DNA of 44,178 nt from Pseudomonadales bacterium (GTDB lineage: Bacteria; Pseudomonadota; Gammaproteobacteria; Pseudomonadales; Azotimanducaceae), in contig JAJEIQ010000024.1 in NCBI GenBank assembly GCA_022827905.1, positions 1 through 44,178 of the forward strand, in the 5' to 3' direction. Shown piece by piece: positions 25,181 to 33,354 of the stretch (positions are counted from its first letter, which is position 1; each line of letters begins with the position of its first letter). The position numbers and the translations under genes are program-made. The notes beneath the pieces are model-generated. The model worked only from the letters and a program-made list of their open reading frames with translations, was not told the DNA's origin and ran no database searches.

Positions 25181-26251
25181 CTACGGGCCGCCCAGGAACT
25201 GCTTGATGACAGCGACCGTGTCGGGCGCGATCCCGCGCACCGCCGCCACGTGCGCCTGCACGGCGGTGGCCTGAACCAAGTCCGGCGGCGCCTTGACCAA
25301 TCGGGTGTACTCGGCGACAAAGCCTTCGTCCTGGGGCAGCGCTTCCCAAGCCCGGCGAAGCGCCCCGACCGCCTCACTGGGCGTTCCGGCGGGGACGAAG
25401 GATGCGCGCTGCATGGCGACCGAATAGTTGTTGATCAACCGCATCGCCTCGTAGAGCGGGCCCTCGGGCTTGCGGCCTTTCAGGCTTTCGTAAACATCGA
25501 TGAAGGTTGGAATGCCCTTGAGCCGGGGATCCGGCACCTGTTGGCCGTCGGCATCGGTCACCGGGAAGTACCAAAGCGTGGCCGCCACGCCCGGCCGGAT
25601 CAGATTGGGTTCGATGATCTGATGAAATGTGAGGATGGTGCCGCAGGAGTATTGGACTTCGTTCTGCATGATGCCGGCGACCAAGTTGGCGGTTCCCCGG
25701 TAGCCGGACACATAGCGGTACTTGGCCCCGAGGAGGTCGAGCGCCATGCGCAATCGGAGGTCGAGGGAGGTGGTGGGCCGAATGCCGGCCGCCTTGAACT
25801 CGTCAAGGCCGGGCAGGCTCTGCGCGTCCTCGATGCCACCCCCGGCATCCTTGCGAATGAAGCACACCAGCGGCTGGCCGATGCCGCCGAGCCAAACGAA
25901 CTCCGACAGGTCCACGCGAAGCCCGGAGTCCTGCAGCAGTTGCTGAGTCAGCGGCGGGCCGAAAAACGCGACCGTCAGCCCATCGGGCTTGGCGACTTGG
26001 CCCATGTAGTTGGTGCCGGCGATGCCGCCGGCGCCCGGCATGTTGCGCACGACGATTCTGGGATTGCCGGGAATGTGCTTGCCGAGATGCCGGGCGACGA
26101 TCCGACCCTCGATGTCGGTCGGTCCGCCCGCCGTGAAGTTGATCAGAAAGGTGATGCGCTTGCCTTGGTAGAACGGCACTTCCGTCGGATTGGCGACGCT
26201 CGTCAGGGCCACAAGCCAGCCCCCGAGCACGATGGCTGCCAGCCGCGGCAT
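25181..26251 (-). CDS. TctC/Bug-family periplasmic solute-binding protein
   Basis: A 356-residue exported binding protein. The hydrophobic signal (MPRLAAIVLGGWLVALTSVA) precedes FYQGKRITFLINFTAGGPTD, the Bug-type strand and loop in which the ligand carboxylate binds. VVRNMPGAGGIAGTNYM is the second family landmark. Bug proteins usually bind small carboxylates and amides. The sequence is longer than the usual 320 or so residues, with extra loops in the second lobe. The ATG at 26251 is 4 nt after the upstream stop. An in-frame GTG at 26263 overlaps the permease stop and is a possible start. It is the partner of the TctA-TctB protein. Confidence 0.88.
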   Translation of the reverse strand: MPRLAAIVLGGWLVALTSVANPTEVPFYQGKRITFLINFTAGGPTDIEGRIVARHLGKHIPGNPRIVVRNMPGAGGIAGTNYMGQVAKPDGLTVAFFGPPLTQQLLQDSGLRVDLSEFVWLGGIGQPLVCFIRKDAGGGIEDAQSLPGLDEFKAAGIRPTTSLDLRLRMALDLLGAKYRYVSGYRGTANLVAGIMQNEVQYSCGTILTFHQIIEPNLIRPGVAATLWYFPVTDADGQQVPDPRLKGIPTFIDVYESLKGRKPEGPLYEAMRLINNYSVAMQRASFVPAGTPSEAVGALRRAWEALPQDEGFVAEYTRLVKAPPDLVQATAVQAHVAAVRGIAPDTVAVIKQFLGGP

Positions 26252-26255
26252 GCCC

Positions 26256-28013
26256 TTAGTCACGGCTTGCGGCTCGTTCGACTCGAAGGCTCACGATGTC
26301 CACGTCGTAGTACTGCCGGTGGCGCACGTCGCTGGCCAAGTGGCGCAGCAGCCGCAGCGACAGGTCGCGCTCGACGGAGTCGCCGGTTGCGGTTTCGCTC
26401 AGCACGGCGAGGCGGTCCTCAATGTTCTCCTGGCCACCGGCGGCAGCGAATTCGAGCACCACGGCATCGGCCTCGACGAATGCCAGCACGCGTAGCCGGC
26501 GGTGTTGCTCGACGAGGGACTCCTCGTCGCCCAACAGCGTCAGCAGGGCCTCCTCGCAGACAGCGTCGAGACGTTCAACCATGGCGGCAGGCAGGTGGCG
26601 CCGCTTGGCCAAGGCTTGCACGAACCCGCGCAAGCGGGGCAGGGCGGATAGCGCCAGCTCCGTTTCAAAGCGCTGCTTGCGGGGTGCGGTCACCAGCAGG
26701 AACGACGTCATCAAAATGGCTACCAAGCCGCCTGTCGTCAGCGCGCTTTTCAACATCCCGCCGGCAAAGGCGGCGATGAACTCAGGGAAGATGAAGCCGT
26801 ACTGGCAGCCAGCACCGATCCAGAACGCCAATCCAATGATCAGGCCTTGCTTCGAGTCCACGCCTTCGGAGACGGCCATCTTCAAGCCGACCGTGAAGAC
26901 GCTGGCGATCATGATGGTCACATAGCCCGCGAAGACCGGTGCGGGCACGGCGAGCACCAGCGCCACCACCTTGGGGCAGAACGCCAGCAGGACCACGGCG
27001 GCGCCGTACGCCAAGCCCACCGGGCGCGACGCAACGCCGGACAACTGGGTGCGCGCGATGGTGCCGGAGTTGGCCCCGTTGGGCATGGTGCCCGCCAGTC
27101 CCGCGGCCAAGTTGGACAGGGCGTCACCGGCGACCACTCCCTGCACCGGGCGGAAGTCCGGGGCGCGGCGGGTCCGCCAGGACACCGTCTGTATGGCCAG
27201 TGAACTGCTCATTGATCGAATGGCGCAGATCAGGAACAGCAGAATGAACGCCGGGGCGAGCCCCACGAAAGCTGCGAGGTCCAGCCCTTCGGCAATCTCG
27301 GCGTAGTGCGTCGGCCACTGTGTCGGCGCGCCGAACCAAGCCGCTTCGGCCACCCGACCAAAGTCGTACAGACCATAGAACGCGGCCGCGATGGAGCCGA
27401 GAACGATGCCGCAGACCGGTGCCCAGTTGCGCAGGCCAGCCGTGCCCTTGAGCATGATCCCGCCCACCACCAGGAACGTGATGGCGGCGCAAAGCGGGGC
27501 GGCAACCTCTGGTGCCTCGGGCGGCGCCTCGTCGAGCATGTCGAACATGACCGGGAAAATGGTGACCGGAATCAGCATCAGCGCGGTGCCGGAGACGGTT
27601 GGCGTCAACAGGCGGCGCAGCAGCGACATGCGCAGGGCAAACGCAAACTGGACGGCCGATGCCGTGATCACCAGCAACGCCAGCATGGCATGGCCGCCGG
27701 CGTTCAGCGCGTCGGCGGTGACCGCAATGGCCGCGCCGGTCGGGCCGATGGCCAGCACATAGCCCGCGCCGAAGCGGCCGATCGGGCGCGCATGCAAGGC
27801 GGTAATGGCGCCGCAGATGGTCATCGATGCGAAGACCGCCCAGACGACGGCGGCGTCGGATGCCCCGCCGGCGCGGAACGCGACCGTTGGCATCAGTATC
27901 ATGCTGCTCAATGGGAGCAAGGCGTGCTGCAGGCCGATGCCAATGGTGGTCGGCATCGGCGCGCGCTCATCCACCTGGTAGCGGAGCTCCTCCCTCGTCT
28001 TCAGGCCAGCCAT
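26256..28013 (-). CDS. NCS2 xanthine/uracil-type permease with C-terminal ATPase-like domain
   Basis: A 585-residue protein. Residues 1 to about 440 are an NCS2 (nucleobase/ascorbate transporter) permease with about 12-14 membrane segments. Its signature is TMPNGANSGTIARTQLSG, near residue 315, and GLQHALLP lies near the start. From about 443 the protein becomes soluble and charged. The tail (about 143 residues) has MVERLDAVCEEALLTLL, VLEFAAAGG and LRLLRHLASDV, which resembles the N-box and final helix of RsbW/HATPase_c anti-sigma kinases, though I see no clean G-boxes. Such a tail is not part of ordinary NCS2 proteins. AGGA precedes the ATG. It leads directly into tctC. Confidence 0.86.
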   Translation of the reverse strand: MAGLKTREELRYQVDERAPMPTTIGIGLQHALLPLSSMILMPTVAFRAGGASDAAVVWAVFASMTICGAITALHARPIGRFGAGYVLAIGPTGAAIAVTADALNAGGHAMLALLVITASAVQFAFALRMSLLRRLLTPTVSGTALMLIPVTIFPVMFDMLDEAPPEAPEVAAPLCAAITFLVVGGIMLKGTAGLRNWAPVCGIVLGSIAAAFYGLYDFGRVAEAAWFGAPTQWPTHYAEIAEGLDLAAFVGLAPAFILLFLICAIRSMSSSLAIQTVSWRTRRAPDFRPVQGVVAGDALSNLAAGLAGTMPNGANSGTIARTQLSGVASRPVGLAYGAAVVLLAFCPKVVALVLAVPAPVFAGYVTIMIASVFTVGLKMAVSEGVDSKQGLIIGLAFWIGAGCQYGFIFPEFIAAFAGGMLKSALTTGGLVAILMTSFLLVTAPRKQRFETELALSALPRLRGFVQALAKRRHLPAAMVERLDAVCEEALLTLLGDEESLVEQHRRLRVLAFVEADAVVLEFAAAGGQENIEDRLAVLSETATGDSVERDLSLRLLRHLASDVRHRQYYDVDIVSLRVERAASRD

Positions 28014-28200
28014 GTCGTCCTAGGTTCTTCCCGCCCAGCGGTGACGAACGCACCGATGTGGATTTTTCGAACATGGTAACTGCTGCGTGGCAAGAACGCT
28101 CGCTTCAGGGCCTATGAAGGGCTGGTGAGCGGCGCGTTGAGGGGGCGGCACCTGCGCTGTGACCGAATCCCACTGAGCCGCCATCCAACTGACAGCAGAC

Positions 28201-29688
28201 TCAAGGCTCAACCGCCTCCACCTGCGGATTGCAAGGAGCCTGGCGGCTGACGTCGTTCAGCGGCACGGCGTCTTTGACATGCTTAGCGAAGGTTGCCGGC
28301 GATAGGCCGAACCTCGACAGTGCGCCGCACACGCGGGGTGCCATGTCGTCAAGCGCGACGCAGGGTCCAGCGCCAAGCGACTCCGGCAACGCCTCGGAAA
28401 GCAGGAGCGCTTGGCCGTCGATCCATGCCGCCAGGAGGTCGTCGTCCGTTGCGTTGAGCACCGCATTATGGGGGTCTTCGCCCACATGGGCGGTTAGGAT
28501 CAGGTCCGCCCGCAAGCCGGGCGCGATGGTGCCGTACCGGTCCTCCAGTCCCAGCGCGTAGGCGCCATTGACGGTGGACATGCGCCAGAGCCGGTCCGCC
28601 GGTAGCGCCACCCCCGTGGTGGCGGCCACACGTCTGGCGCACTTGAGCTCCTCGCGCATGTTGAACGAGCCGCTTGGCGACCAATCCGTGGACAGGGCGA
28701 TGCGTACGCCGCTGTCCACCGCGCTGGCGAGGTCCACCGTCTCGCCGTACAGGGCGAGATTGGAACGCGGCGACCAGACCAGGGTGACGTCGAACTCGCG
28801 CATGACCGCGTAGTCCGCCCGATCGGTCGCCACGCCGTGGACCAGCGCGTAGCGCCGGTCGCGGCGCTGCACCCGCTTGAGATAGCGCGCCACCTCGGCC
28901 CGGGCCGCGCAACTCGCCTTGCGGCCTTCGCCAACATGGGGCACGTAGGCCATGAAGGCCAGGTCGGGGTCGGAGGGCGGCGGGAATTGGAAGGCCGGCC
29001 CGCCGGCGCACTCCGTGCGCAGATCCTCAACCGCCCGGAAGGAGAACGGGAAGACCTCCACGTCCGCTTCGGCGTCGTAGCGTTCGGGGTCGCCGGGGCG
29101 GCGGTGCCGGTCGATGTTGCGGATCACGCCGGGCAGGCCGCCTGGGCCGGCGATGGTGGTCGCGCCACCGAGCAGGTGGCGAAGCTCCATCGCCAACAGC
29201 TTGGCGGCGGTTTTCGGGTCGTCGTCCTCATAGTCGAGCCGCTCCGGGATCGGCAATGGCCGCTTGCCGTTGACGCCGAGCCGCCATTCGTCGCGATGCA
29301 CGTAGCCTGGATTGAGATTCGGGTCCGGGAAAGCGTGGCTGTACGCCGGGTGCTCGTGGGCGTTGACGAAACCGGGGGAGAGCACCGCGCCGCCGCGGCA
29401 GTCGAGCACGGCGGCATTCGGCAGAGCTTCGCGTACCGCGTCGAATTCCCCCACTAGGCCCAAGCTGCCATTGAAACGAATGTGGACGCCCTGATCCGCA
29501 CGGCTTCCCTGCGCAAGCAAGACTTCGGCACCGACGATCAGGCCGGTTGCCTCAGCCGTGTGCGCCGCCGGGGTGTAGGCGCAATGGCTGCCATCGGTTC
29601 GATCTTGGGTATCGGCAATGGCGACGCCGGTATTCAGAAGAAGTATCAGCGCCTTTAATAACTTATTATTTTTGTTAACTATTATCAT
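28201..29688 (-). CDS. Exported metal-dependent amidohydrolase (deaminase/chlorohydrolase type)
   Basis: A 495-residue protein of the amidohydrolase superfamily. A signal peptide (MIIVNKNNKLLKALILLL, then GVAIADT) predicts export. The composite N-terminal strand domain leads to VLSPGFVNAHEHPAYSHA with the HxH metal ligands. Later elements are ALVHGVATD and the metal Asp in IALSTDWSPSGSFNMREE. PGLRADLIL near the end is the conserved C-terminal strand. It may hydrolyse a ring C-N bond outside the cytoplasm, but the substrate is not known. The ATG at 29688 is preceded by AGGA; the longer frame to 29724 adds a poor leader. It lies upstream of the NCS2 permease, 187 bp away. Confidence 0.87.
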   Translation of the reverse strand: MIIVNKNNKLLKALILLLNTGVAIADTQDRTDGSHCAYTPAAHTAEATGLIVGAEVLLAQGSRADQGVHIRFNGSLGLVGEFDAVREALPNAAVLDCRGGAVLSPGFVNAHEHPAYSHAFPDPNLNPGYVHRDEWRLGVNGKRPLPIPERLDYEDDDPKTAAKLLAMELRHLLGGATTIAGPGGLPGVIRNIDRHRRPGDPERYDAEADVEVFPFSFRAVEDLRTECAGGPAFQFPPPSDPDLAFMAYVPHVGEGRKASCAARAEVARYLKRVQRRDRRYALVHGVATDRADYAVMREFDVTLVWSPRSNLALYGETVDLASAVDSGVRIALSTDWSPSGSFNMREELKCARRVAATTGVALPADRLWRMSTVNGAYALGLEDRYGTIAPGLRADLILTAHVGEDPHNAVLNATDDDLLAAWIDGQALLLSEALPESLGAGPCVALDDMAPRVCGALSRFGLSPATFAKHVKDAVPLNDVSRQAPCNPQVEAVEP

Positions 29689-30071
29689 GCAGATTCCTGA
29701 GCAGAGAGCCTTCCAACTCCACAATAGTCCGCCAGTGTTGGAAGCGTTTCCATTCTAGTGCCCAATTTGGCTGTTGCCGAGAACACCCGGATCGGGGGAT
29801 TGCGTCGAGGGCGGGACGCCCTCGCTCCGAGGGACAACGCCCGGGGCGAGGGCGTCCTGCCCTCGACTTGAATCGGCGGGATTGCGTCGAGGGCGGGACG
29901 CCCTCGCTCCGAGGGACAACGCCCGGGGCGAGGGCATCCTGCCCTCGAATTGAGTCGGTGGGATTGCGCCGAGGGCGGGACGCCCTCGCTCCGAGGTGTG
30001 CTAGGCTCCGGCCCTGAGGTGAGGCATTGCCACGCAATGGGTGGCGCCGCGACGGTATCTTCGACCGGCAC
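29689..30071. repeat. Divergent intergenic region filled by an 82-bp tandem array of palindromic repeats (copies 7-11)
   Basis: The 383 bp between the divergent amidohydrolase and lipoprotein genes hold no gene. The five palindrome cores are 29806-29824 (+), 29847-29865 (-), 29888-29906 (+), 29929-29947 (-) and 29970-29988 (+). Plus and minus copies alternate strictly, and the whole unit repeats every 82 bp: ATTGCGTCGAGGGC begins at 29799 and 29881, and a one-base variant (C for T) at 29963. Loops are GGGAC on plus copies and AGGAC or AGGAT on the minus copies. Confidence 0.9.
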
Positions 30072-30629
30072 ATGGACGCTGCCATGGCCATGACTCAAGT
30101 GCTGAAAAGCCACCAAAGGTTCTTAGCGCCCTTGGGCTTGATGCTTCTGCTGACCGCCTGCGGGGGCGGCGGCGGTGGCGGGGCGCAACAGCCACCCCCA
30201 AACCAGCCGCCCACGGCCGACGCCGGGAGCGACCTTTCACAGGTCATACAACCCACCCCGATTACCTTGGACGGCAGCTCGTTCCACGCCAGCGCCGACC
30301 CAGACGTGGACATGACCTACGCCGGAAGCCTGCCGCAGCACTTCCCGATCCAATGGGCGGACCACTCCACGGAGCGGAACGAGTGGGCGGTGGTCACCAA
30401 CGATTTCGAAAACGACTTCGGCGAGGTCAGCAAGCTCTCGTTCTACACCGACCAGCACCTTAACGAGGTGTCATTGCACGATCTCGCCCGGATTCCCACT
30501 TCCCACAACGGCGGCGCGGCAACCTCGGCAGCCCGCATCTTCCACACCCAGGACGGCTCCCAAGTGATCCTGATTCTCAACGGGAACGGCCTCCTGAACA
30601 GCTTCGCGGTCCAAGTCACCGACCGGTAG
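30072..30629 (+). CDS. Small lipoprotein with poly-Gly linker
   Basis: A predicted lipoprotein of about 185 residues. The signal ends in LLLTAC, after which comes a run of seven glycines and a Gln/Pro linker. NQPPTADAGSDLSQV and ITLDGSSFHASADPD resemble the opening strands of a PKD-type domain, but the rest does not continue as one, so the domain may be cut short or fused to other sequence. I do not recognise residues 90-185. In-frame ATG codons at 30072, 30084 and 30090 are all possible starts; the open frame extends to 30027. The last codons lie inside a 49-bp sequence that recurs at 34014-34062. Confidence 0.68.
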   Translation: MDAAMAMTQVLKSHQRFLAPLGLMLLLTACGGGGGGGAQQPPPNQPPTADAGSDLSQVIQPTPITLDGSSFHASADPDVDMTYAGSLPQHFPIQWADHSTERNEWAVVTNDFENDFGEVSKLSFYTDQHLNEVSLHDLARIPTSHNGGAATSAARIFHTQDGSQVILILNGNGLLNSFAVQVTDR

Positions 30630-30651
30630 CCGTCTCGACGAAGGATGCCGC
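30603..30651 (+). repeat. 49-bp sequence repeated at 34014-34062, first copy
   Basis: The gapless match to 34014-34062 has six mismatches in 49 bp. The best stretch is AGCCGTCTCGACGAAGGAT. Here it covers the last codons of the lipoprotein gene and 22 bp beyond the stop. Confidence 0.75.
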
Positions 30652-30655
30652 TGGC

Positions 30656-30686
30656 TTGACACTCGTTCAGATACATTTCATATAAG
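30656..30686 (+). promoter_or_regulatory. Sigma70-like promoter for the SRPBCC gene
   Basis: A consensus TTGACA (30656-30661) and TATAAG (30681-30686) are 19 bp apart, slightly longer than ideal. Transcription would begin about 20 bp before the start codon at 30714. Confidence 0.5.
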
Positions 30687-30713
30687 CGCACGCTTGAGTT
30701 AGGTGGAGAAGTC

Positions 30714-31400
30714 ATGGACCTGAACGTGGAGAGCCATCTCGGCGCCGTGGACCGCACAGTGTCGTCGCTCGAACGCGACGGGCAGGCCGCCCGGGCGGTC
30801 ACCCTTGCGCGGAGCTACGCGACCACGGTCGAGGACCTGTGGGATGAGGTAACGAAGGCCGAACGCATCGCGCGCTGGTTTCTGCCGGTCAGCGGGGACC
30901 TCGAACTCGGCGGCCGCTACCAGTTTGAAGGCAACGCGGGAGGCACGATCACCCATTGCGAGCCTCCCTCGTTTCTCGCCCTAACCTGGGAGTTCGGCGA
31001 CGATGTCTCCTGGGTGGAGGTGAGGCTCACGGAGGACGGTGCCGGCCGCGCACGCCTTGCGCTCACCCACAGGGCGCTGCTCTCGGACCAGTGGGCCGAG
31101 TTCGGCCCGGGTGCCGTCGGGGTCGGGTGGGAGATGGGTCTGCTCGGGATGGAACTGCACCTGACGCGGCCGAACGAGCCGAAGATGGACGAGTCCACGT
31201 TCCACACCACACCGGACGGCAAGGCGCTCCTCACCGGGAGCAGCCAGGCGTGGGGCGAGGCGGCCATTGCGGCCGGGACGGACCCCGAGATCGCGCGCGC
31301 CGCCGCACGACGGCCTTCTACACCAGCGTCCCGCTCGCGTCGGGCTAACGCGCCTCCATGCGGAACACCCACCGTCCCGGCGGCAACGGCCGGTCGGTGA
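30714..31400 (+). CDS. SRPBCC/AHSA1-like protein with frameshifted C-terminus
   Basis: The first 190 or so of the 228 residues are an AHSA1-type SRPBCC ligand-binding fold. RIARWFLPVSGDLELGGRY is the conserved segment that starts the barrel, and the later ALTWEFGDDVSWVEVRL also fits. Near 31300 the frame changes. The C-terminal residues PSTPASRSRR in this frame do not fit, while the +1-shifted frame reads RRTTAFYTSVPLASG and stops at 31348, which looks like the normal family end. A one-base loss or two-base gain in the GC run 31290-31312 would explain it. It may be a natural frameshift or a sequence error. GGAG precedes the ATG. The stop would then fall near that of the convergent gene. Confidence 0.78.
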   Translation: MDLNVESHLGAVDRTVSSLERDGQAARAVTLARSYATTVEDLWDEVTKAERIARWFLPVSGDLELGGRYQFEGNAGGTITHCEPPSFLALTWEFGDDVSWVEVRLTEDGAGRARLALTHRALLSDQWAEFGPGAVGVGWEMGLLGMELHLTRPNEPKMDESTFHTTPDGKALLTGSSQAWGEAAIAAGTDPEIARAAARRPSTPASRSRRANAPPCGTPTVPAATAGR

Positions 31401-31797
31401 GCGCCGCGAACAGCCGCCGCCGCTCGGCATCGTCCTCGATCCGTACCGCCCGCCGCTCGTAGATCTCGTCGCCGACCTTGAGCCGCACGTCCGGGTTCCG
31501 GGCCACGTTCCTCGGCCAGCGCTTCGTCGCGCAGGCGTTGCAGGGCACGTACAGCTCGCCGTCGACGATCCATGAGGTGGTGGTCACCGAGTGCGGGATG
31601 CCGTACCAGGTGGCGGTCTCGACGAAGATCTGCATGGGCCCCGGCGAGCGGAAGGACCAATCGGTGCCTTGCTCGGCGGCGAGCGGACCGCCGAGGCGCG
31701 TGCCGGGACGGCGCTCGTCCGGCTCGTACGGCACCAACAGGGCCGCAAGGTAGACGGCCGCCAGCACGGCGACGACGATGAGGACGATTCTCTTCAT
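31345..31797 (-). CDS. Membrane-anchored split-barrel flavin-type protein (nitroreductase/DUF385-like)
   Basis: A 150-residue protein with an N-terminal hydrophobic segment (about residues 4-22) and then a small barrel domain. SVTTTSWIVDGELYVP and RNPDVRLKVGDEIYERRAVRI are typical of the split-beta-barrel family that includes F420- or flavin-linked quinone reductases and nitroreductases. Cofactor and substrate are not shown by the sequence. The ATG at 31797 is preceded by GGAG; the longer frame to 31857 has no such site. It converges on the SRPBCC gene. Confidence 0.75.
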   Translation of the reverse strand: MKRIVLIVVAVLAAVYLAALLVPYEPDERRPGTRLGGPLAAEQGTDWSFRSPGPMQIFVETATWYGIPHSVTTTSWIVDGELYVPCNACATKRWPRNVARNPDVRLKVGDEIYERRAVRIEDDAERRRLFAALTDRPLPPGRWVFRMEAR

Positions 31798-31898
31798 GAT
31801 CGCTCCAAACGGTGGGTTATGGCCCGCGTGCACGGGCGATGGTGAGTATTGTGGCACACCTGTGCCGCGTTACTTTCAGATCGCCAGTTTTCGGGCGG

Positions 31899-33281
31899 CT
31901 AATCTTCGCCGCATTGCGGCCGTCGCCGGACGAAGTCGATCGGCAATGTACGCGCAGGCCGCAGCAGGGGCAGGTGTTGGAGGGCTGGTTCGCTCGTCGT
32001 CGGTAACTCGAGATCGAACAGGCGCAGCAAGCGGACGAACAGCGCTTTGACTTCCAGTTGGGCGAAGTGCGTGCCCATGCACATGTGACTACCTTTGCCG
32101 AATGGAACCCAGGCAAAGGGGTCAACGGGGCGATGCGTCGGGCCGTCGAGGAAACGTGCCGGTCGAAAGCTATGCGGATCCTCGAACAGGGTAGGGTCCC
32201 GATGACAGAGCTGGGGCGGCAGGGTTACGTGGCTGTTGGCCGGTACATGTTGGCCCGACCATTCAAAGGGACGAACGTTGCGGCGGGGCAGGAACTGTAT
32301 GGGTGCGTATAGCCGCAACGTCTCGCGGAAAACCGCTTCGACGACTGGCATGCTCGACAGTTCCTCCAACGTGGGCGCTTCGCCGAGATTCCGGGTGACG
32401 ATTTCGGCCCGCGCTTGCGCCTGCCACTCTCGGTGCCGCGCTAGGGAGTACATCATCAGAGCCATGGCGCTTGCCGTCGTCTCGTGCGCCGCGAACAACA
32501 TGCCGAATACGTGATTGACGACATCCCCGTCGCACAGCTGGCGGCCGCTAGCGTCCGTGAAACGCGATAGGCGACTGAAGAGGTCATGGCCATCGCCGTG
32601 GCGGCGTTTCGGCACCTCGGCGAGGAGGATCGCCCGCATCCGGTCACGAGCACGTAGGGCGCGGCGAAAACGGCTTGCGGGCATTCGGCTCCGCCGTGCC
32701 ATCGCACCGTCGAGCATACGCACGGTGTTGGCGTAGATCGTCTCGTGGCCCTGTGCCGAGGCGAATCCGCCGAAGACAGCGAGGCCGATGTCCAGGGCCA
32801 TGCGCTTCGTCAATCTGTATGCGTCTGCCGAGCCCCCTAAGTCAGCCACTTCGTTTCGGATCACGCGATTCATGCAAACCAAGTCACGCCCTAGGGCGTC
32901 CGGCTTGAAGAACGGCCTGAGCAGGTTTCGGTGGAAGGCGTGATCCTCGAAATCACGCAGCAGCACGAAACCGCTGAAGAAATCGAGCGCGACCTCCCAC
33001 CCGAGCCGGTTCGAGAAATTGCCGTCCGTGTCGAGGAGTACGAGGCGATTCGCTGCCGGGCCAGCGAGCACGACCACCCGACGATTGCGCAACACTCCCA
33101 CAGTGAAGCAATCGCCGTGTTCGGCCCGCATCTGGAGCAAGAACGGGGTTGGGTCTGGGAGAAGATCACGCAGATTTCCGAAATACCAGTGGCCGCGCGG
33201 GCCTGGCAGGTGTGCCAAGTCATTGCCCGGTGCCCGCGGCAGGTCGTCCGAAGCGACGTTGATAGTTGGTACGTGTTGCAC
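31899..33281 (-). CDS. Cytochrome P450
   Basis: A 460-residue heme-thiolate monooxygenase. The heme-binding loop is FGKGSHMCMG, with the cysteine ligand, near the C-terminus. The K-helix ExxR is ETLRLY, and the I-helix oxygen-activating segment is FAAHETTAS. PRRNVRPFEW and FRPARFLDG follow the expected order. It has no N-terminal membrane anchor, so it is probably soluble and needs separate redox partners; none is adjacent. The GTG start at 33281 is preceded by GAGG. It is divergent from a TetR regulator with 73 bp between them. Confidence 0.93.
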   Translation of the reverse strand: MQHVPTINVASDDLPRAPGNDLAHLPGPRGHWYFGNLRDLLPDPTPFLLQMRAEHGDCFTVGVLRNRRVVVLAGPAANRLVLLDTDGNFSNRLGWEVALDFFSGFVLLRDFEDHAFHRNLLRPFFKPDALGRDLVCMNRVIRNEVADLGGSADAYRLTKRMALDIGLAVFGGFASAQGHETIYANTVRMLDGAMARRSRMPASRFRRALRARDRMRAILLAEVPKRRHGDGHDLFSRLSRFTDASGRQLCDGDVVNHVFGMLFAAHETTASAMALMMYSLARHREWQAQARAEIVTRNLGEAPTLEELSSMPVVEAVFRETLRLYAPIQFLPRRNVRPFEWSGQHVPANSHVTLPPQLCHRDPTLFEDPHSFRPARFLDGPTHRPVDPFAWVPFGKGSHMCMGTHFAQLEVKALFVRLLRLFDLELPTTSEPALQHLPLLRPARTLPIDFVRRRPQCGED

Positions 33282-33318
33282 GATTACCTCGACTCCTTAA
33301 GCTCTTGCTAGTATCCGT

Positions 33319-33326
33319 GCGATCGC
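33319..33326. promoter_or_regulatory. GCGATCGC palindrome in the P450/tetR divergent region
   Basis: This 8-bp palindrome is flanked by wider dyad pieces (ATCCG at 33313-33317 and CGGAT at 33341-33345) in the 73-bp gap. It could be part of a TetR operator but the evidence is weak; GCGATCGC is also common in some genomes. Confidence 0.25.
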
Positions 33327-33354
33327 TCAGTTTTCATACTCGGATTCGCTCGCT

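Noticed and set aside
29675-30116. Minus-strand frames with ARASRPR repeats
   Set aside because: They are translations of the palindromic repeat array.
33319-33326. GCGATCGC as proof of a TetR operator
   Set aside because: A single 8-bp palindrome is too weak; kept only as a low-confidence site.
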